From Azoarcus sp. (GTDB lineage Bacteria > Pseudomonadota > Gammaproteobacteria > Burkholderiales > Rhodocyclaceae): a DNA stretch of 7,243 bases. Below the pieces are notes generated by a model. It was not told the DNA's origin. It saw nothing but the letters and a program-made list of their open reading frames with translations, and searched no databases. The stretch is taken from contig JAIRWW010000249.1 of the NCBI GenBank assembly GCA_031268685.1, positions 1 through 7,243 of the forward strand, read 5' to 3'. Within the stretch, counting starts at the first letter, position 1. Each line of letters starts with the position of its first letter. A program made the translations under genes and the position numbers. Positions 1 through 5,364 of the stretch are shown piece after piece.

Positions 1-1401
1 CGCCAGAGCGCCACAGCCATCCTCGGCCTGACGCCGGACGACGACACCCGGATCGAACTCTCCGCCATCCGCAGCGACGCCAAAGCCGCCTATGCCGACC
101 GAGGCATGGACGGCAGCCGCTTTCATCGGGAAAACCATGCGCTCAAATTCGAGAAAGCCCGGATCGGCGGCATCCTGAATAAAGTCGAAGCGAGCGCCTA
201 TTACAACTACATCGACCACGTCATGGACAATTACCACCTGCGGCATAGCGCATCGGATCCGATGGCAAACAACCCCGACCGCAAGACCACTGGCGGACGC
301 CTTGCCCTCACCTTGACGCCGACGGAGAACACCGCATTGACAATAGGCGCAGACCTGCAAAACAACCAGCACACCGCGCGCAGCAGTACGCCGGGCGGCA
401 CACTGAATAATTACCGCGACAAGGCGCGCATCGCCGATGCCCGCTTCGCAAACCGCGGCTTCTTCTCCGAACTCACGTGGCAAATCGACGACGCCAAGCG
501 CCTGATCGGCGGCCTGCGCGCCGACCGCTGGCAAGCCACGGACAAACGCCAGAAAGTAGCCGACATGACAAATCCCAGCGCCGATCAAACCCGCCGCGAA
601 ACCCTCACGAGCGGCTTCATCCGGCTAGAACAAGACTTTTCCGGCGGCACCGCCTATGCCGGCCTGGGGCGCAGCGAACGCGCGCCCGACTTCTGGGAAC
701 TCATCAACAAAGAAGCCGCCGGACAAGACAACGCCGCCAGCCTTTCCGTCTTCAACAGCCTGAAACCGGAAAAAACGACGCAAATAGATATCGGCGCGAC
801 CATGCAGTCCGGCCCCTGGCAAATATTCGCCTCGGCTTTCTATAACAGCACGGATGACTACATCCTGATACAAAGCCGCTACGCCAAACCAGCCGGACGC
901 AACGTAAGCATCGCCCGCAACATACGCGCAAAAACATGGGGCGGCGAAGCAGGCATCGACTACCGTTTTGCGCAAGACTGGAAAGGCACAGCGAGCCTCG
1001 CCCATGTACACGGCGAAAACATCAGCGACCGCCGCGCACTTGCCCAAATGCCCCCGCTGGAAGGCCGGCTCGGACTGGACTGGCAAAACGGCCCATGGTC
1101 GGCGGGCGCGCTACTGCGCCTCGTCGCCGCGCAAGACCGCTACGCACTCAACCAGGGCAATGTTGTCGGGCAAGACCTGGGCAAGACCGGCGGATTCAGC
1201 ATCTTCTCCATCAACGGCTCTTACCGCTGGCGCAAAACCGCCCAGATCAGCTTCGGCATAGACAATTTATTCAACCGGACTTACGCCGAATTCATCAGCA
1301 AGAGCGGCCAGAGCAGCATGATCCAGGGCTACGAACAAACCACCCGCGTCAACGAACCTGGCCGCACGATGTGGGTCAGGGCGCAAATCGCACTGGACTG
1401 A
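1..1401 (+). CDS. TonB-dependent copper-type outer-membrane receptor, C-terminal part (5' end outside window)
   Basis: The frame is open from base 1 to the TGA at 1399-1401 and gives 466 residues of beta-barrel, with the plug domain and signal peptide missing. The text resembles the OprC/NosA copper receptor group of TonB-dependent receptors: the strand motif YNYIDHVMDNYHLR, the segment GRSERAPDFWELINK, and a C-terminal block FGIDNLFNRTYAEF followed by NEPGRTMWVRAQ. Proteins of this class import a metal or its chelate across the outer membrane using TonB energy. The visible protein ends in ...ALD rather than the usual C-terminal aromatic residue of barrel proteins, and a 16-bp tandem duplication covers the stop codon. 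Family membership is a confident call; copper as substrate is inferred from resemblance, and a haem or siderophore substrate is less likely but possible. An internal ATG at 106 is not the true start because coding continues upstream of it. Confidence 0.9.
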   Translation, partial: RQSATAILGLTPDDDTRIELSAIRSDAKAAYADRGMDGSRFHRENHALKFEKARIGGILNKVEASAYYNYIDHVMDNYHLRHSASDPMANNPDRKTTGGRLALTLTPTENTALTIGADLQNNQHTARSSTPGGTLNNYRDKARIADARFANRGFFSELTWQIDDAKRLIGGLRADRWQATDKRQKVADMTNPSADQTRRETLTSGFIRLEQDFSGGTAYAGLGRSERAPDFWELINKEAAGQDNAASLSVFNSLKPEKTTQIDIGATMQSGPWQIFASAFYNSTDDYILIQSRYAKPAGRNVSIARNIRAKTWGGEAGIDYRFAQDWKGTASLAHVHGENISDRRALAQMPPLEGRLGLDWQNGPWSAGALLRLVAAQDRYALNQGNVVGQDLGKTGGFSIFSINGSYRWRKTAQISFGIDNLFNRTYAEFISKSGQSSMIQGYEQTTRVNEPGRTMWVRAQIALD

Positions 1402-1424
1402 AACCGCGCTGGACTGAAACCGCC
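1393..1424 (+). repeat. 16-bp tandem duplication across the receptor stop codon
   Basis: The unit CTGGACTGAAACCGCG at 1393-1408 is followed directly by CTGGACTGAAACCGCC at 1409-1424 (15 of 16 identical). The first copy carries the stop codon of the receptor gene, so the duplication does not change the protein. Confidence 0.85.
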
Positions 1425-1430
1425 ACGCTT

Positions 1431-1479
1431 CCCGCATCTACCGGAACAATACCCATGCCATAACATCCGGAGATGCGGG
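1431..1479 (+). promoter_or_regulatory. Long-stem hairpin downstream of the receptor gene
   Basis: CCCGCATCT, a bulged A, then CCGGA (1431-1445) pair with TCCGGAGATGCGGG (1466-1479). This gives 14 base pairs with one bulge and a 20-nt loop. It lies 30 nt after the receptor stop. No clean T-run follows (AACAATTCATTTT), so it is better read as a transcript 3'-end or processing structure than as a classical intrinsic terminator. Confidence 0.5.
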
Positions 1480-1510
1480 AACAATTCATTTTGCAGTGCG
1501 GAAAAAAGAA

Positions 1511-1516
1511 TATAAT
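1511..1516 (+). promoter_or_regulatory. Possible -10 box (TATAAT) upstream of the MFS gene
   Basis: A perfect TATAAT lies 66 nt before the MFS start codon. The nearest TTG-containing hexamer, TTGCAG at 1491-1496, is only 14 nt away, shorter than the usual 16-18. The promoter is therefore weakly supported or depends on an activator. Confidence 0.35.
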
Positions 1517-1523
1517 TCCGCTC

Positions 1524-1555
1524 GCCGAACGACTACCCGTTTCGGCTTTTTCTTT
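1524..1555 (+). terminator. Intrinsic terminator-like hairpin in front of the MFS gene
   Basis: GCCGAA (1524-1529) pairs with TTCGGC (1541-1546), extended by CG/CG around one bulged T with loop ACTACC. It is followed at once by TTTTTCTTTTC. It could end the receptor transcript. It also lies just after the TATAAT box and before the MFS ATG, so it would act as an attenuator on any transcript started there. Confidence 0.5.
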
Positions 1556-1582
1556 TCTTCTGGCGGATTTGCCGGAACACAC

Positions 1583-2773
1583 ATGCCCGTCTCCCTGCAA
1601 CGCATGGCCCTGTTGCTGGCCGCCCTCTCGTCCATCGGGCCTTTCGCCATCGACACCTACCTGCCGGCCTTCCATGCCATCGGCGATGCGCTCCATGCCA
1701 GCGACGACGATCTGCAATGGACGCTGGCCGTATACATGGCGATGTTCGCATTCATGTCCCTATGGCACGGCGCGCTCTCCGACTGTTTCGGGCGGCGCAT
1801 AGTCATAGTCAGCGGCAGCGTAGTCTTTCTACTGGCATCCCTGGTCTGCGCGCTCGCGCCCAGCATCGAATGGCTGCTGTTCGGACGCGCCCTGCAAGGC
1901 ATGGCGGCGGGCGCTGGCGTAATCGTCGGGCGCGCCATCATCCGCGATCTTTTCGAGGGCGCGCAAGCCCAACGCCTGATGACGCGCGTAGCAACAATTT
2001 TCGCCGTCGCCCCCGCCATCGCCCCCATGCTCGGCGGCTGGATGACCTTTCACACCGGCTGGCGCTCAATCTTCTGGTTCCTGGTAATCTTTTCCGGCTT
2101 TCTCGCCTGGCTATCGTGGAAAGAACTACCGGAAACGCTGCCGCCCGAAGCGCGCATGCCGCTGCGCCTGCCGGACATGCTTCGATCCTATGCGCGAATC
2201 TTCTCCGACCGCGAATTCTTCCTGCTATCCGCGGCGTTCGCCCTGAACTTCAACGGCTTTTTCGTCCACATCGCCGCAGCGCCCACCTTCCTGATACGCC
2301 ACCTGGGGCTAACAGAAACGCAATTCGGCTGGCTCTTCGTCCCCTTCGTCACCGGGCTGGCGCTAGGTTCCATGATCTCGTCCCGAGTCGCCGGACGCTG
2401 GAGCGCGCACCGCACAATCTGTTGCAGCTTCATCATCATGGGAACAGCATCGGCGCTGGCCGTCGGCCACGCGACCTTCTTTCCTCCCGGCGTACCGGCG
2501 TCGGTGCTGCCCATCGGGCTTTACGCCATAGGAATGGCGCTTGCCGGGCCAAGCATGATGCTGCTTACACTAGAACTATTCCCCGCGCGGCGCGGCATGG
2601 TCGCGAGTTGCCAGACATTCCTGCAAGTCGGGCTGAATGCCATCACAGCCAAGGCCATCGTGCCATTGATCTGGGGATCGCCGCTTACGCTCGAACTCGG
2701 CATGCTTGCTTTTCTCGCGCTGGGGGGCATGTGCTACGCGCTGTGGTGGAAGGGGCCGCGCTCGGTCGGATAG
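1583..2773 (+). CDS. Bcr/CflA-family multidrug efflux MFS transporter
   Basis: The 396-residue protein, with about 12 hydrophobic segments, is a proton-driven drug exporter of the inner membrane. Family marks are DTYLPAF in TM1 (residues 24-30), MFS motif A as GALSDCFGRR (63-72) between TM2 and TM3, a TM4 segment GRALQGMAAGAG with R102 and Q105 (motif B-like), and the TM5 antiporter motif AVAPAIAPMLGGW (141-153). Its length is normal for Bcr/CflA proteins of about 400 residues. The ATG at 1583 starts just before the first membrane segment. A GTG at 1496 in the same frame would add 29 unrelated residues encoded by the leader hairpin, so it is rejected. The ribosome-binding site is weak (CCGGAA about 7 nt upstream). 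It lies downstream of the receptor in the same direction, but hairpins in between suggest separate transcription. Substrates of this class include bicyclomycin, sulfonamides and chloramphenicol; the actual one here is unknown. Confidence 0.92.
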   Translation: MPVSLQRMALLLAALSSIGPFAIDTYLPAFHAIGDALHASDDDLQWTLAVYMAMFAFMSLWHGALSDCFGRRIVIVSGSVVFLLASLVCALAPSIEWLLFGRALQGMAAGAGVIVGRAIIRDLFEGAQAQRLMTRVATIFAVAPAIAPMLGGWMTFHTGWRSIFWFLVIFSGFLAWLSWKELPETLPPEARMPLRLPDMLRSYARIFSDREFFLLSAAFALNFNGFFVHIAAAPTFLIRHLGLTETQFGWLFVPFVTGLALGSMISSRVAGRWSAHRTICCSFIIMGTASALAVGHATFFPPGVPASVLPIGLYAIGMALAGPSMMLLTLELFPARRGMVASCQTFLQVGLNAITAKAIVPLIWGSPLTLELGMLAFLALGGMCYALWWKGPRSVG

Positions 2774-2790
2774 CGGCGGGCGCATCCCTC

Positions 2791-2836
2791 GGAGGGAGGC
2801 CAAACGCCCTGAGCGAAAGATACCGTTCGCCCTGAG
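2791..2836. repeat. Left-flank fragments of an inverted composite repeat
   Basis: Two blocks recur in reverse complement to the right of the ABC module. Positions 2792-2808 (GAGGGAGGCCAAACGCC) match 4909-4926 with one substitution and one missing base. Positions 2819-2836 (GATACCGTTCGCCCTGAG) match 4732-4749 exactly. In the right copy these blocks are about 160 bp apart; here they are almost adjacent, so the left copy looks internally deleted. Confidence 0.7.
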
Positions 2837-2860
2837 ATTCTATGGTTCAGGTCAAGACCT

Positions 2861-2889
2861 GTAGGGGCGGGTTTCAAACCCGCCCCTAC
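2861..2889. repeat. 29-bp perfect palindrome
   Basis: Arms GTAGGGGCGGGTTT (2861-2874) and AAACCCGCCCCTAC (2876-2889) are perfectly complementary around a single C. It has the look of a dispersed intergenic palindromic (REP-like) repeat. No T-run follows on either strand, so terminator function is doubtful. Confidence 0.85.
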
Positions 2890-2915
2890 GAAAAACCCTG
2901 CCCTGTCTGCATCTC

Positions 2916-2988
2916 CCGTTCGCCCTGAGCTTGTCGAAGGGCATTGCTTGTGGAGCCACGGGCTTCGACAGAGCTTCAGCCCGAACGG
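2916..2988. repeat. REP-like imperfect palindrome, copy A
   Basis: The ends CCGTTCG...CTTGTCGAAG and CTTCGACAG...CGAACGG are imperfectly complementary around a central loop. The first 50 bp (2916-2965) recur without mismatch, in reverse complement, at 4696-4745 on the other side of the ABC module. The CTTCGACAAGCTCAGGGCGAACGG-type core is a dispersed intergenic repeat type as far as I recall; that is not shown by this window. Confidence 0.85.
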
Positions 2989-3032
2989 TGGCTCAGCGCC
3001 CGAACGCTGGCGCAGCCCGAACGCTGGCTTCA
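2979..3032. repeat. Three degenerate 17-19-bp tandem repeats
   Basis: Units GCCCGAACGGTGGCTCA (2979-2995), GCGCCCGAACGCTGGCGCA (2996-3014) and GCCCGAACGCTGGCTTCA (3015-3032) follow one another. They share the core CCCGAACGSTGGC and grow out of the right arm of repeat copy A. Confidence 0.75.
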
Positions 3033-3050
3033 TAAAGCCTCCCTCCCCTG

Positions 3051-3869
3051 CTACTCACCGCCTTCCGCACGCCCGGCAAAACGCAGGGCAACCGCGCCGG
3101 ACAAAGCCAGCGCCCCCAACACCAAGGCCAGCGTCGGCCCGAATGGCTGGTCATAAATCAAAGCGAGCACAAACGCCAGCGCATAAGCAAAAAGCGCCAG
3201 AACCGGCGCGACAGCGAGCGCGGCCCGCCAGCCGGGCGCAAATGCAAAAGCCAGCCAAGGCGGGATAAAAACCAGCGCGAAAGCGCCCATCACCCCCAAA
3301 CTCATCACCGCCAAAGCAAGCGAAGCCGCCGCCAGCAGATCGAAGCCTGCGCGCACCGGCCACGCGGGCAAACCCTGGGCGTGGAAATGCGCGGGAAACA
3401 AACGGGCTAGCAAAAGAAACCGCCCCGTCCGCCACAAAAAGAAAGCCCCCAAAGCCAGCGCCAGCGCCGCGCCGCACAACATCTCAATTCCGGCGAAATA
3501 AAGCTGCCCTTCAAAAAGCGCCGCGCCCAAACGCTCCACGCCGGGCAAATTAGCAGTCAAGAGCAAACCAAGGCTCCAGCCGAAAATAAAAAACAACGGG
3601 AAAAGCCCCTCCGCCGGCAAACACTTTTCCAGCCAATGCTTCATACCAGCCACAGCAAGGCTAAAAGCCAGACCGCCCGTAATATGGGGCAAACCCAGCG
3701 CCAGCGCCCCCAAAGCGCCCGCCGCGCCAAGCTGCCCATATGCGAGGGCGGCCCAATACTCCCGCCGCAAGCGCAAATACAAACCGAGAAGCGAGAGCAG
3801 CAGCGCCAACAGCGCGCCAGTCAAGCAAGGCCGCCAGAACAGCGCCAGTTGCGGCAAAAAATCAATCAT
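3051..3869 (-). CDS. ABC-3 family metal transporter permease (ZnuB-like)
   Basis: This 272-residue, very hydrophobic protein has about seven to eight predicted membrane segments and the layout of the ZnuB/MntB/TroC permeases, which form the inner-membrane channel for zinc or manganese uptake. Visible marks are LLGLYLRLRREYWAALAYGQLGA near the N-terminus (in two pieces: LLGLYLRLRREYW, then AALAYGQLGA) and SLGVMGAFALVFIPPWLAF near residues 190-210, corresponding to the conserved cytoplasmic coupling region of the family. Composition is heavily Ala/Leu. The start ATG at 3867-3869 has a strong GGAGG (3876-3880) 6 nt upstream, embedded in the end of the ATPase gene. The two genes overlap by 8 nt, so translation is probably coupled. 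Zinc as substrate is inference; manganese or iron is possible. The stop is TAG at 3051-3053. Confidence 0.82.
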   Translation of the reverse strand: MIDFLPQLALFWRPCLTGALLALLLSLLGLYLRLRREYWAALAYGQLGAAGALGALALGLPHITGGLAFSLAVAGMKHWLEKCLPAEGLFPLFFIFGWSLGLLLTANLPGVERLGAALFEGQLYFAGIEMLCGAALALALGAFFLWRTGRFLLLARLFPAHFHAQGLPAWPVRAGFDLLAAASLALAVMSLGVMGAFALVFIPPWLAFAFAPGWRAALAVAPVLALFAYALAFVLALIYDQPFGPTLALVLGALALSGAVALRFAGRAEGGE

Positions 3870-4437
3870 TGCACGCCTCCATGCTCAACAAGCAATCGCA
3901 GCACGCCCGCGCCAGCTCCGCGTCATGGCTCACCAGCACAATGCCAGCCCCTTGAGCCGCCCGCGCGCGCAAAACAGATGGAAGACTGGCAAGCCCCGCC
4001 TTATCCAAATGATTACCGGGTTCATCCAGCAGCAAAAGATCGGCGGGCGCTTGCAAGATAGCCCACAAAGCCAGATATTGCCGTTGCCCGCCGGAGAGCT
4101 TATCCAGCCGCCGCCGCGCACAAACCGCCAGCGGTTCCGGCAAACCTTCAGGGCTGGCCCCGGTAAGCGCCAGTAACTCCGCGCCGGAAAGCGGCACGCC
4201 CGCCACAGGCGGCAAATACTGCGTCTGGAAACCGATACGAAGATTGGGCGCGCGAAAAATATCGCCGGAAAAAACCCGCGCCCCGCTCCCGGCCAGCACC
4301 GCCAGCAAAGTGCTTTTCCCCGCGCCGTTCGGCCCCGCCAGCGCGAGAATTTCTCCGCGCCCCAGAGTGAAACTGACCGGCCTGTGCGCGGGCCGCCGCC
4401 AACCGGCGATTAGTTGCGCCGCCTGCAATAATTTCAT
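3862..4437 (-). CDS. Metal ABC transporter ATP-binding protein (ZnuC-like, short)
   Basis: The 191-residue ATPase would power the permease encoded immediately downstream. All core motifs are present and in order: Walker A GPNGAGKST (35-43), a Q-loop around Q71-Q73 (GFQTQYLPP), signature LSGGQRQ (114-120), Walker B LLLLDEP with catalytic E139, D-loop GNHLD (141-145), and the H-loop SHD with H171. It is shorter than ZnuC (about 250 residues) and lacks the C-terminal extension, but the nucleotide-binding domain is complete. The ATG at 4435-4437 has GGAG (4448-4451) 10 nt upstream. No zinc-binding periplasmic protein gene and no clear Zur box lie in the window, so the partner must be encoded elsewhere or upstream control is different. 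The ABC-ATPase call is certain; metal specificity rests on the permease. Confidence 0.9.
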   Translation of the reverse strand: MKLLQAAQLIAGWRRPAHRPVSFTLGRGEILALAGPNGAGKSTLLAVLAGSGARVFSGDIFRAPNLRIGFQTQYLPPVAGVPLSGAELLALTGASPEGLPEPLAVCARRRLDKLSGGQRQYLALWAILQAPADLLLLDEPGNHLDKAGLASLPSVLRARAAQGAGIVLVSHDAELARACCDCLLSMEACND

Positions 4438-4496
4438 CCGAAACTAACTCCGGCTGGAAACATCCCCCTTCAAGGGGACAATCGGGCGCGGGATGA

Positions 4497-4587
4497 GCGT
4501 AAGCCCTTCCCTGCCTTGTCGCCCGCTTACAGCCGTGGATTGAAACATCGTAATAAGCGACTTTCAACACCAAGGAAGGGCATACGC
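4497..4587. repeat. 91-bp extended imperfect inverted repeat upstream of the ABC module
   Basis: GCGTAAGCCCTTCC (4497-4510) pairs with GGAAGGGCATACGC (4574-4587) at 13 of 14 positions. Inside, CCTTG pairs with CAAGG and GTCGC (4518-4522) with GCGAC (4557-4561). The whole forms a nested hairpin-capable element in the presumed leader of the minus-strand ABC operon. It could be a small MITE-like element or a structured leader RNA. Confidence 0.6.
4518..4546 (+). other. Solitary CRISPR-repeat-like sequence
   Basis: The 29-bp segment begins GTCGCCCGC and ends CCGTGGATTGAAAC. Type I-C repeats typically begin GTCGC and end GCGTGGATTGAAAC, but they are 32 nt and have a GC stem that is missing here. 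Only one copy is present, with no spacers or cas genes, so it is at most an orphan remnant and may be chance. Confidence 0.25.
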
Positions 4588-4599
4588 GCTAGCGTCCAT

Positions 4600-4633
4600 A
4601 AAAAACTGGAAAACATGGATTTTCAGCTTTTTT
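4600..4633. terminator. Bidirectional terminator-like hairpin
   Basis: CTGGAAA (4606-4612) pairs with TTTTCAG (4620-4626), including one G-U pair on the plus-strand RNA. An A-run at 4600-4605 lies on the left and a T-run at 4628-4633 on the right. Either strand would therefore end in a U-rich tract after the stem. On the minus strand it would insulate the ABC operon from transcripts coming from the right. Confidence 0.5.
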
Positions 4634-4656
4634 CATTCTACTGGACGCTATTCCCT

Positions 4657-4749
4657 CCCGTTCAGGCTGAGCCACCGTTCGAGCTGAGTTTGTCAAAGCC
4701 CGTGGCTCCACAAGCAATGCCCTTCGACAAGCTCAGGGCGAACGGTATC
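4657..4749. repeat. REP-like repeat, copy B, inverted relative to copy A
   Basis: Positions 4696-4745 are the exact reverse complement of 2916-2965 (50 of 50). The similarity continues at lower identity through 4675-4695, where CCGTTCGAGCTGAGTTTGTC forms the degenerate second arm of the palindrome. Positions 4746-4749 extend the match to the left-flank fragment at 2819-2836. With copy A it frames the ABC transporter genes. Confidence 0.85.
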
Positions 4750-4768
4750 TCTAGCTTGGCGCACTTTT

Positions 4769-4878
4769 GTCAAGTCATTATATTGACATGTTGGAAACAG
4801 GCTTCGAGCTTCTGCCTGTGGCGCGAAAACTTTGTGCCGACAAAGTTTTAACTTTCTCCCGTCAATGTTTTGACATTG
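4769..4878. repeat. Cluster of small hairpins in non-coding DNA
   Basis: TGTCAA (4769-4774) faces TTGACA (4783-4788). AAAACTTTGT (4826-4835) and ACAAAGTTTT (4840-4849) form a perfect 10-bp stem with loop GCCG. CAATGT (4863-4868) and ACATTG (4873-4878) form a 6-bp stem. The decamer TTGTGCCGAC occurs twice, in the loop of the 10-bp stem and just after the 6-bp stem. Short open frames here look accidental, and I see no gene between 4438 and 5039. Confidence 0.6.
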
Positions 4879-4918
4879 TGCCGACGAAGCTAAAACCTTG
4901 CGCCTGCTGGCCGTCTGG

Positions 4919-4969
4919 CCTCCCTCTCCGAAGGAGGTGGCGCGCGGTGAAGCCGTGTGATGGAGGGAG
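4919..4969. repeat. Short inverted-repeat element with CTCCCTC/GAGGGAG ends
   Basis: CTCCCTC (4920-4926) and GAGGGAG (4963-4969) bound a GC-rich 36-bp centre. The left end matches, in reverse complement, the fragment at 2792-2808. It is probably another dispersed intergenic repeat joined to copy B. Confidence 0.5.
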
Positions 4970-5039
4970 TGAGAGCGAGGCGACATGAGAAGCTGGCACA
5001 GCCTGCCTGGGCTGCGTATGCGTCAAACAAGGAGCGTCA

Positions 5040-5300
5040 ATGCTTGGGCTCACGCGCTCAAACTCGCGTTTCAGCCGGAAAGCGGCGGCAGACTATTTAA
5101 TGTACCGTTCCTTAACGCCATTCCTGTGCCTGCTGTCCGCGCTGTTGTCGGGATGCCTGAGCGCACCGCCCGTCGCCGAGGCGGAAAGCGGGCCAATTCC
5201 CGCGCGGGCGCAAGCAGGACCTACCCTGCCGGATGGCGTCGAATGGGCCATCCCGCCGCGTTTCGACTATGCGGGGTCATTCGCCGCCAATATCGCGTGA
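5040..5300 (+). pseudogene. Truncated WG-repeat lipoprotein, N-terminal remnant
   Basis: The frame encodes 86 residues. Residues 21-39 (MYRSLTPFLCLLSALLSGC) form a lipoprotein signal with lipobox LSGC, followed by a Pro/Ala-rich linker. The last residues, WAIPPRFDYAGSFAANIA, fit the start of a WG (KWG) repeat, whose usual form runs IPP-F-(D)-A--F--GLA and then NGKWGYID. The protein stops before the WG part, so this looks like the 5' end of a longer WG-repeat protein cut off near 5300. The ATG at 5040 has a good AAGGAG (5029-5034) 5 nt upstream. The ATG at 5100 would give a conventional 19-residue signal but has a poor ribosome site, so the start is uncertain. Directly after the stop begins sequence shared with the minus-strand paralogue family, which marks a rearrangement junction. 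Confidence 0.6.
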
Positions 5301-5359
5301 TACCCGTGACACGCAATGGCAAGCATGGCGACGGCCAAGACCAGTATTTTTGTTTTCAT
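5267..5359 (-). pseudogene. Signal-peptide-only remnant of the exported paralogue family (third member)
   Basis: The ATG at 5357-5359 opens a 30-residue frame beginning MKTKILVLAVAMLAIACHG, then unrelated residues to a TAG at 5267-5269. Bases 5303-5359 match the start of the intact member (6623-6679) at 56 of 57 positions and diverge abruptly below 5303. What follows is the 3' end of the convergent WG-lipoprotein remnant read in antisense. The start lies 5 nt after the stop of the second member, keeping the tandem spacing. The family domain is absent, so it is a broken gene. Confidence 0.7.
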
Positions 5360-5364
5360 AGTTG

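Noticed and set aside
625..1086. A 153-residue antisense open frame inside the receptor gene
   Set aside because: It is the usual shadow of a GC-rich gene; the sense strand carries clear receptor motifs.
1491..1516. A full sigma-70 promoter TTGCAG / TATAAT
   Set aside because: The spacer is only 14 nt; only the -10 box was listed, with low confidence.
4518..4546. A CRISPR array
   Set aside because: Only one repeat-like unit is present; there are no second copies, spacers or cas genes. It is kept only as a solitary similarity.
4148..4573. A minus-strand open frame of 141 residues overlapping the ATPase
   Set aside because: It is out of frame with all ATPase motifs and crosses the dyad upstream.
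4438..4600. A cobalamin or other metal riboswitch, or a Zur box, upstream of the ABC genes
   Set aside because: No conserved B12-box-like sequence or GTTATANNATAAC-type site could be seen on either strand.
4767..4988. A 73-residue plus-strand open frame
   Set aside because: It runs through hairpins and the CTCCCTC repeat, has no ribosome-binding site and no recognisable domain.
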